Source: Acanthosepion pharaonis
Taxonomy: Eukaryota; Mollusca; Cephalopoda; Sepiida; Sepiidae
Assembly (NCBI GenBank): GCA_903632075.3
Contig: CAHIKZ030000391.1
Location: forward strand, 617,501 to 681,500
Direction: 5' to 3'
DNA length: 64,000 nt
A model generated the notes under the pieces. That model did no database searches and was not told the origin of the DNA. It was given only the letters and a program-made list of their open reading frames with translations. This document shows, one piece after another, positions 1 to 11,072 of the stretch; position 1 is the first letter of the stretch; each line of letters opens with the position of its first letter. The translations under genes were made by a program, and so were the position numbers.

Positions 1-268
1 TAAATTCCAAGTAGATGTCAGTATTGGGAATCAAGTTGGAAATTCTTCGTAATTATTTATTAGTTTGGCGACAATCACGTGGAAACAGTATTAATAATAC
101 CGTCAGAAAAGAGTGATAAACAAACGAAACAGAACATGGTAATTTGCATTTTTATGTTGAGTGACTACGTTTATGGTTTGTAATTTCGTAAAATGTTTAT
201 TTTAGTTTTATTTAGTGATAATTAAATCTACGGAAAGAATTTTAAATCTTCAAAGGTGGTTGAGTTAA
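1..268. other. Unassigned AT-rich DNA
   Basis: No open frame, RNA-like fold or known repeat is visible. The segment leads directly into the minisatellite-bearing frame. Confidence 0.5.
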
Positions 269-360
269 ATGTTTATCGTTGGTCGATATTTGAACTCTGA
301 GGAAACCAGTTTTAGAATTAAAGCGTTCAAATTTGTCTTTAACGCTTTATCTTTTCAAGC

Positions 361-660
361 CGTCCTGGGTATGACGATAAACTACATCCGCGTCCTGGGT
401 AAGACGATAAACTACATCCGCGTCCTGAGTAAGACGATAAACTACATCCGCGTCCTGAGTAAGACGATAAACTACATCCGCGTCCTGGGTAAGACGATAA
501 ACTACATTCGCGTCCTGGATAAGACGATAAACTACATCCGCGTCCTGGGTAAGACGATAAACTACATCCGTGTCCTGGATAAGACGATAAACTACATCCG
601 TGTCCTGGATAAGACGATAAACTACATCCGCGTCCTGGGTAAGACGATAAACTACGTCCA
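361..660 (+). repeat. 30-bp minisatellite, ten tandem copies
   Basis: Ten consecutive 30-bp units lie in register, each built around AAGACGATAAACTACATCCG. Copies differ at a few sites (cgtcctgggt, cgtcctgagt, tgtcctggat). The unit length is a multiple of three and has no stop in the long frame on either strand, so both strands read open. The + frame at 269-745 repeats KTINYIRVLG, and the - frame at 347-748 repeats DVVYRLTQDA. The flanks of these frames match no protein I know. I read it as a non-coding satellite that is open by chance, though a repeat protein cannot be excluded without transcripts. Confidence 0.9.
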
Positions 661-745
661 ACAGAAAGATCATGAGATTTTGAGGGGCGTGGAACCGCTT
701 CTTATCTGCTGGTGTTCCCAGATCCACCCTAACCCGGGGTGGTAG

Positions 746-1280
746 CACCTGTTGAGGTCTCAGCTATGGGGAAATAGTTAACCCCCAAACTGGGGTCAAA
801 ACACTATGAAAGTGTAAAGATATGTCTTAATACCATAATTACTTTTAAATAAAATCATTACTAGCAATACATTTTGGGCAAAAAAAAAGAAGAAAAAAAC
901 AAAAAACAAAATAACAGCAATTCTTTAAAAAAACATTATCAGAAATAGATTTTTTTGAAGGAAAAATATTATAGCAATATATATTTGGGAAAATGTTTTA
1001 TTAGCGATAAAAATTTTGTCGGCATTAAACAAACCTTTGAGGTTGGTATACCGTAAAATAAACCAAACCAAAACATTTATCTTTTCAAGAGCTTGATTCG
1101 ATCAAAAACGGCTTTTGTCTCGACTGGAGCTGCTTAAACATCACTTCCCAGTCTTTATAGAATCCAAAATCTTTTACGACGTCTACTGGTTGCCGATTAT
1201 TTCTCTTATCTACTGCCACTTTGCCACTTTGCCACTGGCAAATTAAAGAGAGATGTATTTGCACTGGGTGAATTTTAGTT
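746..1280. other. Unassigned A-rich DNA
   Basis: A purine-rich, A-rich stretch at about 880-1080 follows the minisatellite, then unique-looking sequence. A 94-aa minus frame at 1085-1369 overlaps the adjacent SINE and resembles nothing known. Confidence 0.4.
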
Positions 1281-1286
1281 TCTGGA

Positions 1287-1420
1287 GGCACGGTGGAGTA
1301 ATAGATGACGGCACAGATTGAGAAATTGGAGAGCCGAGTTCGAATTTCAGTCGACTCCATTACATTCACTTACGTGCTAATTACCTTGGGAATGGTATGA
1401 ATCTATTTCTTCTCCCCCGA
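1287..1420 (+). repeat. tRNA-derived SINE, copy 1
   Basis: A tRNA-like module with an A-box-like TGGAGTAATAGATG near 1294 and a B-box-like GAGTTCGAATTT at 1336-1347. The following tail (tcacttacgtgctaattacc) matches the tail of the tRNA-like module at 33.72-33.88 kb, so the two belong to one family. Such elements are transcribed by Pol III from the internal boxes and copied by LINE enzymes. The copy is diverged and its 3' end is not sharp. Confidence 0.6.
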
Positions 1421-2460
1421 GCTTTGGGTAAATATCAGGACTTCGTTCAATAGCCTGGTTGTCGACCATTCTACAAGAAAGAAAATTCTGAATTCAAACT
1501 TGCCTGGAGAGGTTTGGGGTCCGTCAAACTATCTTACCCAGGACCACTGCTATTCCAGTTTCAGCACGTATCGGGTTACGTCCATTAAGTACTAATCGGT
1601 CACAGAATTCGTGTTCTTGCATGAAATTTAGTATAAAAAGGTGCTTTCATTTGGCTTTTGATCTCTGCATTGCGTGAATTTTAATATTTAATACATTGAT
1701 TTTGTATGATCTTAAAATAAGCATATCTGACATATAAATTTTAAATCTATGCTTTTGTAAAAACTTATACTATTTTATCGATTCTCAATATGTAGTATTT
1801 CGCCCTGAACTGTCAAATCAGAATTTATAGAACGTACTAAATAATGGTCCAATGTCTTTTGACGATCTGGCTTCATTTTGGATTAATACTTCGATAATAA
1901 CGGTGCCAACGCTCTACATATATCACAGAGCATCTGGACTTGGAGATGAAACATTTTCGATACAAATATTTTACTTCTATGTTAGACAACATGGCGGAAA
2001 CAAATTTGAAGATATCCTTATAGCAATTCCGACTTTCCTCTTCGAGAGAAACGAACCAAAAGAAAATATATCTCATCAAGCAAAAAAACTGATCGCTTAA
2101 GGCCAATAAGACTTTCTTTGCAAAGACGCATGTAACCGTCAAGCTAAGTCTTCAAGGAAATGAAATAAAGCTTACTAAAACTGATGCAGATAGGCAGATA
2201 TATACATTAGTCTGTATGTCTTTACGAAGGTTAGCTTAGACAGGCACAAGGCCACACAATTAGAGCACGTGGTAACGGTCCATGTAACATCAGTGGTGAT
2301 CAATAAAACTGTTTAGTTCTTACTGTTTTTCTCTCTTTCACTCTATTTCTGTCTCATTTTCTATAAACACACATACTCTTCGTTAAGACGAATCAAGTTC
2401 TCCATTCATGGGAGTGTTTATCTAAAAATAACTACGTCTAAATTCACCACCTTCTCTGCT
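1421..2460. other. Unassigned sequence with one short open frame
   Basis: No recognised element. A TATA-like TATAAAAAGG lies near 1631 with no supported gene after it. An 82-codon + frame at 1852-2100 shows no signal peptide or known motif. Confidence 0.3.
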
Positions 2461-2463
2461 GTG

Positions 2464-2585
2464 CGCCAGTAGCTTAGGGGTAGAGTCTCCCATTGATAAC
2501 AAATCAGTTGGGTTTCGATCTTGGCTTGAGTCAATCGGATGTCTAGCCACATTGATGAGCACGAGAAACAATCTGTCTGTGGAAG
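2464..2585 (+). repeat. tRNA-derived SINE head ending in a TA array
   Basis: A-box-like TAGCTTAGGGGTAGAG near 2470 and B-box-like GGGTTTCGATCT near 2510 have tRNA spacing. The sequence runs into a (TA)n array from about 2590, which may be an expanded SINE tail. It is a different subfamily from the copy at 1.3 kb. Confidence 0.6.
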
Positions 2586-2586
2586 A

Positions 2587-2589
<3 letters not shown>

Positions 2590-2646
<57 letters not shown>

Positions 2647-3276
2647 TATTAAAAACTAGGTAATCGGTATGGGTAAACCTAAGGAGGATAAAATCCAGAG
2701 AGCTCAATGTAAATCCAGAGCAAATAATTTAAATAAAAACAGACCACTTTAAGGTTCCATGCAATAAATTATTTCACCACAGCTCTTTTAAAAGGACTGC
2801 GGATCATCAGACTTTTATAAATAATCTTTATGAACCCCCAAAATAAAGATTATAAATAATCTTTATGAACCCCCAAAATAACACTTTCAAAGTAAATCAA
2901 AATAACAGCGTCTGTTTCTATCTTTTTTTCCAAAGAAAATTAGTGACATCTTCTCTTCTCTTCTCTCTTAACTTCCTTCTCTCTTTTTTCTCTCTATGAT
3001 TTTTTTCTTCTCTGCCCCTTCGATTTCAATATATAACTTCCGTTAAGTTAACCGTTTAAATGTATCAATATCTGCTAACTCACTCATGTCTTCTCTCTCC
3101 CCCCTCACTTCCTCACTTCGTTAATTTACATATGTTTAATACGGCCCGTCAAAAATGTGTAAATTTTCTTTTCATTTTTTGTTTGGAAATAAAGTTTTGA
3201 TGATCCGCAGTCCTTTTAAAAAGGCTTTGGTGAAATAATTTATTACATGGAACCTTAAAATGGTCTGTTTTCATTT

Positions 3277-3328
<52 letters not shown>
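2590..3328. repeat. Pair of TA arrays flanking an inverted-repeat element
   Basis: (TA)n tracts at 2590-2642 and 3281-3328 bracket the inverted-repeat element at 2727-3280 almost symmetrically. Confidence 0.9.
2727..3280. mobile_element. MITE/foldback element with about 88-bp terminal inverted repeats
   Basis: The left arm 2727-2816 and the right arm 3191-3280 are near-perfect reverse complements; both contain the 20-mer aaaggactgcggatcatca or its complement. The interior holds a tandem duplication of about 36 bp (2815-2885) and a CT-rich tract (2950-3020), and has no coding capacity. A second copy starts near 63.84 kb, sharing the CT-rich tract and the 20-mer cttccgttaagttaaccgtt. A distant arm fragment lies at 36.2 kb. 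This is probably a non-autonomous DNA transposon; the superfamily cannot be assigned. Confidence 0.8.
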
Positions 3329-3332
<4 letters not shown>

Positions 3333-4260
3333 CTAACTTTAATTGCAGAACTCTGAGTTTCATGCCAAAGCAATTTTCAATGCTGGAAATATATTTATTT
3401 TTATTTACATTTTGCGTTGATACCGTTTTTTTTTTTTTTTTTAAATTTCTGGTTCACGCAAGATATATTATTGTTAAAGTGGAATATTATTGGAGATAAA
3501 ATATTCAAATGAATTGTAGTTTCATTTCCTATTTTAATTTAAGACCAGAATAACATTTAAGATTGAAAATTAGGTTGGAAATAAAAAAATATAAATTCTA
3601 AATTAGAGAGACGCTGTTTTTTAAAATGTAAGTAAAAAAGTGGGGCGCTGGAAGATCAAGGGAAGTAACTCTATTTTTTTCAAAAAATCAAGAGAGTATT
3701 TATAATAATATAACTAAATTAATTAAAACTAATGATATCAAGAACAAAGTATGCCATGATACAGTAATATAAAATAATGTGCAATAATATAAAATAAAAC
3801 AAAATAAAATAGAATACTACTATTACTACTACTACTACTACTACTACTAATAATAATAATAATAAGAAGAAGAAGAAGAAGAAAAAGAAGAAAACATATC
3901 AATGGAAAGAAAATGACTTAAAATAAAATAAGAACCTTATATAGAAACATATAAATAAGTAAATAAACGCGTTAAAAAGTTTAACGGAAATGTAGTTGGT
4001 TTTAAATTTGAAGTTCAGTCAATATTTAAAAAAATAAGGTTGGAAATAAGAAATAAATTCTAATTTAGAGAGACACCGATTAAACAACTCGCAGGGATGT
4101 TATAAAATCAAGGCGAGTAAAACTTTTATTCCGGGAATCAATAGAGTAATTAATAATAATATTATTACTGTTAATATCCCCCCGCCAAATAAAAAAAAAA
4201 CTGAAGGTAGTGCTATCAGTAATAACTAATTAAGTCTGTTCATATTTATCTATCTGTTAG
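3329..4260. other. AT-rich DNA with trinucleotide tract
   Basis: Contains a poly-T run near 3427 and a compound tract (CTA)n(ATA)n(AGA)n at 3822-3890. Nothing gene-like is visible. Confidence 0.5.
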
Positions 4261-4271
4261 ACCAGAAGTGG

Positions 4272-4465
4272 TTAATGCTCAATATGCATATCTGAAGTTG
4301 ACTTAGATTTTCTTCTTGATGTTTCTTGCATAGAATTGGAAGATGGAAGCCAGAGATTTTTAACTAAATATCTCAAAGGATTTTCAGTAATTCTTACACA
4401 AACGGTATCAAGATGGCTAAATGTCTTATCTGAAAACCTGGAAAAGATATTAACCATTTTTGGAA
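4272..4465 (-). other. Exon-like repeat, copy 1 (splice-acceptor-like start)
   Basis: On the minus strand a pyrimidine-rich run ending in TTTTCCAG is followed by a frame starting FSDKTFSHLD and running to a stop near 4272. The same acceptor-like run and the first roughly 50 bp recur on the plus strand at 31.26 kb, where the frame reads FSDKTFSHFD. Conservation of the peptide over several base changes suggests a coding origin. Family unknown. Confidence 0.35.
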
Positions 4466-4523
4466 AGGATAATTATGCTCTTACACGGTTTGGACAATTC
4501 TGATGTTACACCCGGTATATATA

Positions 4524-6127
4524 CAGTAGGTAGAAACAAATATTCGTACACATACAAATTTTTAATTTATTGTATTTCCAACTAATGAATAAACATACTT
4601 TTCATATAAGTAACTGTATACAGATGAATAATAACTAAATCTGCATAGAAAACTGAAAAAATGAATTAATGGAAACAGATCCTTTTTATCTATTTTAGTC
4701 GGTGAGAAAAGTATTCGTATACTGCAAATTTTAGATTTAAAACTTTTAAATTGCTTTAATACTCTAGATTATTCAAGTGGAATATTTACGAACGTTCCAA
4801 TAATGTTATCAGTAGTTATTTCTAACCTAAAATATACAAACAGGAAAATCTTCAATTGATATTCGTGCAAGAAGGTTATCATCATGCCAAGAGTTACAGA
4901 ATTGACAAATTCGCAAAATAAAATGATTGTTAAGTTCTAGAAAGAAGGTAAAAGTTACAGGAAAATCTCAGACAACCTGAATATTCCATTTGCTGTCATT
5001 AGTTCATTCATTGCAAGGGTATAAAAGACTCAAAACTGTTGAAAACAAAAGAAGAACACGTGCTCCACGTAAGATTTTTTAAAAGATTTTCGAGCAAATT
5101 AATGCGTCAAACTAAACGAAATCCAATGGTTACTCGTCACGAGTTGTAGGATGGTTTGCTTTCATCAGGAATCTGTGTCACTAAACGGACAATGAACAAT
5201 GAAATTCACAGGGACTATCTAAAGTCACACTCCCCTCGGAAAACTCCACTGCTATTGAAAAGACACAGAGATGCCAGGTTGAAAATCGTTTGTGAACATA
5301 AGAATAAAGAAAAATCGTATTAGAAAAGAATACTATCGACAGACGAAACCAAATTTGAGTTCTTTGGAAGTAATTCTAGATGGAGGAATGATGACGATGG
5401 CTTCAAACAAAAGAAAAGTTCCAACAGTGAAATTTGGGGATGGCATCATCATGCTTGTGGAGACTTTTCTACAAAAGGTACTGGTAGCATATCAGTAATG
5501 GACGGTAGAATGAATGCCGCAACATGTTAAAATATTTTGGAAAGGAAATTTAATGATTTCGGTTGAAAGACTTGAACTTCCTCCTGATTGGATCTCCCAA
5601 CAAGATAATGATTCTAAGCACACTGCAAAATCTCCAAAGAAATGGCTCGCTGAAAATAATGCAAATATTCTGAAATGGTCAAGTCAGTCCCCAGATTTAA
5701 ACCCGATGGAGAATCTGTGGCGTTATTTGAAAATTCAAATCCAATCAAGTGCTGCAACGAACATCCCGTATCTGAAGACCATATGCGAAGAAGAATGGAG
5801 AAAAATACCAACTAAAATTTGCAAATCATTAATTGAGATCTACAGGAAGCGGTTACTTGATGTAGAAGTGAATAATGGCTATTCTACAATGTATTAAATG
5901 AAGATTATGTCTTCATTTTTTGTATTGTACGAATAAGTTTTTCACCTACTAAAATGGATAAACGAGATTTATTTATATTAAATGCAAATTTTCTTTGTTT
6001 TCTATGCATATTTATTTATTATGTATTTGTGTACAGTTAATTATATGAAAAGCAAGTTTATTCATTAGTGGAAAATGCAATAAATTAAAAATTTGTATGT
6101 CCACGAATATTTGTCCCCCGCCCCATT
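4524..6127 (+). mobile_element. Tc1-like DNA transposon with long IR/DR-type ends, decayed
   Basis: The terminal inverted repeats are about 200 bp (4524-4722 and 5922-6127). Each arm carries an outer and an inner copy of a short ATTCGTAC-like direct repeat, the architecture described for Sleeping Beauty-type Tc1 elements. The left end starts CAGTAGGT directly after a TA, as expected for TA target duplication. The right terminus has drifted into a C-rich run. Between the arms lies a broken DDE transposase. Confidence 0.85.
4884..5897 (+). pseudogene. Tc1-like DD34E transposase, inactivated
   Basis: The ATG at 4884 opens a helix-turn-helix-type N-terminus (EGKSYRKISDNLNIPFAVIS), already interrupted by an in-frame stop at about 4938. 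Several frameshifts follow. The first catalytic Asp sits in STDETKF near 5345, the second in QQDND near 5605, and the Glu in PDLNPMENLW near 5710. Counting from the second Asp gives 34 intervening residues, so DD34E. The C-terminus ends YSTMY followed by TAA. Transposases of this family cut at the inverted repeats and paste at TA. This copy cannot make a full protein. Confidence 0.85.
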
Positions 6128-6396
6128 GAATAGTGAAGGAAAACCAACAGACTGCTTTCCAAAAGAACTAAATACACTTAAACAAGATAAAATCTCGAAG
6201 AAGGACAGTAATAAAGAAAATCTAAAAGCAAACACCTACCAAATAAGTAAAGTGCTCGATGCATAGATTAACTTTAGTTTAGGTAATCTAGGCATTGAGC
6301 AATTACAAAGCAAAAGCGGTTAGTTTTTAATGAAAGAATGGCCCTAATTGTAACCCGATTTTGACGCTTCAAACTCGGATTACTTCTAGGGACGTC

Positions 6397-6427
<31 letters not shown>

Positions 6428-6440
6428 GTTACATAGAATA
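6128..6440. other. Spacer between two Tc1 ends, with short TA array
   Basis: Unique-looking sequence with a (TA)n run at 6401-6427. No gene. Confidence 0.4.
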
Positions 6441-6705
6441 GAAATCCAAATTTACCTCATTCGAATAGCTATTTCTTCCAACAAGAGTTGTTGGCTTTGT
6501 CAACTCAGTAGAGTGAAGACAAAAAAAACAAACATAGGAGCTTAACATTTAAAAAAATAAAGTTCAAAATTGGAAAAAATTAAGTTTTTATTTTTTAAAT
6601 ATTTAAATTTTAAGTTCCTATTTTATTTATTTCTCTTCTGAGTTGACAAAGCCAAAAAGTCTTGTTGGTAGAAAAGTCTATTCGAATGAGGCAAATTTGG
6701 ATTTC
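6441..6705. mobile_element. MITE with about 67-bp inverted repeats
   Basis: The left arm from 6441 (gaaatccaaatttacctcat) and the right arm ending at 6705 pair over about 67 bp, with an AT-rich interior of about 130 bp. There is no coding capacity. It abuts the remnant of a second Tc1 copy. Confidence 0.75.
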
Positions 6706-6710
6706 CACTC

Positions 6711-6968
6711 AATGTAATTTACATGCCCTGTTATGTATTCTTATTTGTATTGTACGAATACTTTTTTCACCTACTAAAATGGATAAATGGGATTTATTTC
6801 TATTAAATCAATATTTTTTTTCTATTTTTATTCTTACTTCATTATTATGCATCGGTATACAGTTAATTATATGAAAAGTATGTTTATTCATAAATTGGTA
6901 ATAAATAAATTAAAAATTCGTATTTGTACGAAAATTTCCCCCCCCCCCCACCCATCCATTGTATATAT
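6711..6968 (+). mobile_element. Right end of a second Tc1 copy
   Basis: Begins at the equivalent of the transposase stop region and continues through a complete right inverted repeat with both inner and outer direct-repeat boxes (GTACGAATAC near 6751, TTGTACGAAAA near 6925). It ends in a C-rich terminus like that of the copy at 4.5-6.1 kb. Everything upstream of the C-terminal codons is missing, with the MITE at the breakpoint. Confidence 0.75.
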
Positions 6969-7929
6969 ACCGGGAGAAAAATAAAATGAGTTGGTGCTCA
7001 TTTGAGTTGAGGAAAAATGTTGAAAATTGCTTTACTGGACTGTTATTGTCGTTCATACTTAAAAAATAATCTGATGCCCGAAACACAAATATTTTTAAAC
7101 TGTTCTTTCCAATTGTAGAGTTAAGACTTTTAACATGTTTTTTTTTTGTTCTGTTTTTGTTTTTGATTTTTTAAAAGATTTTTCAGAAAGCCATAAAAAG
7201 CAGAAAAGTTACAAGGAATACTTACAAAAAAAATGTAAAAAATAACAAAACAAAAAAACAAGTAAAAATAAAAACCGAGAAATAAAAGCCGAAAAAAGAA
7301 TATAATTCTTTTTAACAAAATAAAAAGGAGAAATGAAAATAAAAGAAACTTGAAATTGACAGAGAAAAGAAAAAGAAAAATTATAGGAAATTATAAGGAA
7401 AAAAAAGAAATAAAAAGATAAGACAAGAAAAACAAAATATAGCAATAATAGTTAAAGAAATGAAGAAGGACAAAAATAAAAGAAAATAAGAAAAGAAAAA
7501 GAACGAACATGAATAGCAAAAGAAGTATGGTGTAAAATTAAGAAAAGAAAGAAAGAATAAAGAGAAAGAATGTAAATAAAAAAACTGGAGAAAAATGAAA
7601 TAAAAAAAAAATGAAAAGAAAAAGAAATAAACTAAGTTATAAAAATGGAGGAAAATGAGAAAAAAATTTAGAATAAGAAGAAAAAAAAGAAGTCAACCGA
7701 ACAAAAAAAAAAAGAAAAGAACAAGTCGAAGTATAAATAAAACAAAAAGAAAACTGAAAAAAAAGAAAAGAAAAAAGACACAAAACAGAAAATGAAATAA
7801 AATAGAAGAAAATGAGCATAAAGAAAGAAAGCAGTGAAAAAATAAAATAAAGATAAAAATAATAAAATATAAAGAAGAATAAATAAAAAAAGAAAGAAAA
7901 ATAGGAAAAATGAAAAGTGAGGCAAAAAA
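6969..7929. repeat. A-rich degenerate purine tract leading into the GAAA array
   Basis: From about 7140 the + strand is dominated by A with scattered G, with degenerate GAAAAATGAAAATAAAAG-like words. Phe-rich minus frames here are composition artefacts. 7000-7130 shows nothing recognisable. Confidence 0.7.
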
Positions 7930-8018
7930 ATTAAAATAAAATACAAAGAGGAGAAAAATGAAAAAAAGAAAAGGGAATAAAAAAGAAAACAAAAAGAAAC
8001 TAAAGAGACGAATAACGA

Positions 8019-8026
<8 letters not shown>
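7930..8026 (+). repeat. Flank module A preceding the giant GAAA array
   Basis: About 97 bp containing ttaaaataaaatacaaag and ending gacgaataacgaaagaaag. It matches 19304-19400 closely, where the same module precedes only about ten GAAA units. The pair marks a common ancestor for both loci. Confidence 0.8.
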
Positions 8027-8062
<36 letters not shown>

Positions 8063-8082
8063 ACGCGAAAGAAAAAAAGAAA

Positions 8083-8117
<35 letters not shown>

Positions 8118-8132
8118 GAAAGAAAAGTAATA

Positions 8133-8166
<34 letters not shown>

Positions 8167-8572
8167 AAAGTAATAGGAGGAGAAAGAAAAAGAAAAAAAA
8201 AGGAAAGAAAGAAAGAAAGAAAGGAAAGAAAAGGAAAGAAAAGTAATAGGAGGAGGAAGAAAGAAAGAAAAGAAAAAAAAGAAAGAAAGAAAGAAGGAAA
8301 AAAAAAGAAAAAAATAGGAGGAGGAGGAGAAAGAAAGAAGGAAAGAAAGCGAAAGAAAAAGTAATAGGAGGAGAAAGAAAGAAGGAAAGCGAAAAAAGTA
8401 ATAGGAGGAGAAAGAAAGAAAAAGAAAGAAAAAAGAGGAGAAAGAAAAAGGAGGAAAGAAAAAGTAAAGGAGGAGAAAGAAAGAAGGAAAGAAAGAAAGA
8501 AAAACGCGAAAGAAAAGTAATAGGAGGAGAAAAAAGAAAGAAGGAAAGAAAAGAAAGAAAAAAAATAGGAGG

Positions 8573-8606
<34 letters not shown>

Positions 8607-9045
8607 GAAAAAAAAAGTAATAGGAGGAGAAAGAAAGAAAGAAAGGAAAGAAAAGAGAGGAGAAAGGAAAGAAAAAAAGTAATAGAGGAAAAAAGAAAGA
8701 AAGAAAGAAAGAAAGAAAGAAAAGAAAGGAAAGAAAAAAAGAAGGAGGAGAAAGAAAAAAGAAAGGAAAGAAAGAAAAGAAAGAAAAGAAAGAAAGAAAA
8801 AAAAAAAGTAGGAGGAGGAGAAAAGAAAGAAAGAAAAAGAAAGAAAGAAAGAAAAAGGAAAAAAAAAGAAAAAGTAATAGGAGGAGAAAGAAAGAAAGAA
8901 AGAAAGAAAAGAAAGAAAAAAAGAAAAGTAATAGGAGGAGAAAGAAAGAAAGAAAAAGAAAGAAAGAAAGAAAGAAAGAAAAGAAAGAAAAAGAAAAAAA
9001 AAAAGTAATAGGAGGGAAAGGAGAAAGAAAGAAAAGTAAAGGAGG

Positions 9046-9080
<35 letters not shown>

Positions 9081-9539
9081 AAAAGTAATAGGAGGAGAAA
9101 GAAAGAAAGAAAGAAAGAAAAGAAAGGAAAGAAAAAAAAAAAGAAATAGGAGAAAGAAAAGAAAGAAGAAAGAAAGAAAGAAAGAAAGAAAAAAGGAGGA
9201 GAAGGAGGAGAAAGAAAGAAGGAAAGAAAGAAAAAAAAAAGTAAAAGGAAAGAAAGAAAGAAAGAAAGAAAGAAAGAAAAGAAAGAGAAAAAAAAGTAAT
9301 AGGAGGAGAAAGAAAGAAAGGAAAGAAAGCGAAAGAAAAAAAGTAATAGGAGGAGAAAGAAAGAAAGAAAGAAAAGAAAGAAAAAAAGAAAGCGAAAGAA
9401 AAAAGTAATAGGAAAGGAGAAAGAAAGAAAGAAAGAAAGAAAGAAAAGAAAAAGTAATAGGAGGAGAAAGAAAGAAAGAAGGAAAGAAAGAAAAGTAAAA
9501 GGAAAAGAAAGAAGGAAAGAAAGAAAGAAAAGAAAGAAA

Positions 9540-9575
<36 letters not shown>

Positions 9576-9684
9576 AAAGAAAAGAAAAAAGAAGGAAAGA
9601 AAGGAAAGAAAAAAGTAATAGGAGGAAAGAAAGAAAGAAAAGAAAGAAAGAAAGAAAGAAAGGAAAAAGAAAAGTAATAGGAGG

Positions 9685-9727
<43 letters not shown>

Positions 9728-9816
9728 AAAGAAAGGAGGAGAAAGAAAGAAGGAAAGGAGAAAGAAAAAAGAAGGAAAGAAAGAAGGGAAAGAAAGAAAA
9801 AAGTAGGAGGGAAAGG

Positions 9817-9859
<43 letters not shown>

Positions 9860-9945
9860 AAAGAAAAAAGGAGAAAGGAAAGAGGAGGAAAGAAAAAAGA
9901 AAGAAGGAAAGAAAGAAAAGAAAGAAAAGTAAAAGGAGGAAAGAA

Positions 9946-9980
<35 letters not shown>

Positions 9981-10141
9981 CGAAAGAAAAAAGAAAGAAA
10001 GGAGGAAAGAAAAAGAAAGGAGGAAAAGAAAGAAAGAAAGAAAGAAGAAAGAAAGGAAAGAAAAGTAATAGGAGGAGAAAGAAAGAAGGAAAGAAAGAAA
10101 GAAAAAGTAAGGAGGAGAAAAAGTAAGGAAGGAGAAAGAAA

Positions 10142-10176
<35 letters not shown>

Positions 10177-10534
10177 GAAAGAAAAAAAGTAGGAGAAAGA
10201 AGGAGAAAGAAAGAAAGAAAGAAAGGAAAGAAAAAGTAATAGGAGGAGAAAGAAAGAAAGAAAGAAAGAAAAAAGGAGGAGAAAGAAAGAAAGAAAGAAA
10301 AGAAAGAAAGCGAAAGAAGGAGGAGAAAGAAAAGAAGGAAAGAAAGGGAAAGAAAAGAAAGGAGGAGGAGAAAGAAAGAAAAGGAAAGAAAGAAAAGAAA
10401 AAGTAATAGGAGAGAAAGAAGAAAGAAAGAAAGAAAAGAAGGAGAAAGGAAAAGAAAGAAAGAAAAGGAAAGAAAAGTAAAGGGAAGAAAGAAAGAAAGA
10501 AAAGAAAGAAAAGAAAGAAAGAAAAGTAAAAGGA

Positions 10535-10577
<43 letters not shown>

Positions 10578-10643
10578 CGAAAGAAAAAGTAATAGGAGGA
10601 GAAAGAAAGAAGGAAAGAAAGCGAAAGAAAAAGTAATAGGAGG

Positions 10644-10677
<34 letters not shown>

Positions 10678-11040
10678 CGAAAGAAAAAGTAATAGGAGGA
10701 GAAAGAAAGAAGGAAAGAAAGAAAGAAAGAAAGAAAAGAAAGAAGGAAAGAAAGGAAAAAGTAATAGGAGGAGAAAGAAAGAAAGGAAAGAAAGTAAGGA
10801 AAGAAAAAAGAAAGAAAGAAAGGAAAGAAAAAGAAAGGAAAGAAAGAAAGAAAGAAAAGAAAGAAAGAAAGAAAAAAAAAAAGTAATAGGAGGAGAAAGA
10901 AAGAAGGAAAGAAAGAAAGAAAAGAGGAAAAGAAAAAAGAAAGAAAGGAAAGAAAGAAAGGAGAAGGAAAAGAAAAGAAAAGGAAAGAAGGAGAAAGAAA
11001 AGAAAGGAAAAGAAAGAAAAGTAAAAGGAGAAAGAAAGAA

Positions 11041-11072
<32 letters not shown>

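Noticed and set aside
361..660. CRISPR-like regular repeats
   Set aside because: The units are contiguous with no unique spacers, and the context is eukaryotic. The 31-bp array at 41.35 kb fails for the same reason.
1625..1665. TATA-box promoter for a gene
   Set aside because: A TATAAAAAGG word is present, but no credible coding sequence, splice signal or element follows.
7130..8173. Phe-rich minus frames and a Lys/Arg-rich plus frame
   Set aside because: Composition artefacts of the A-rich tract and the start of the GAAA array.
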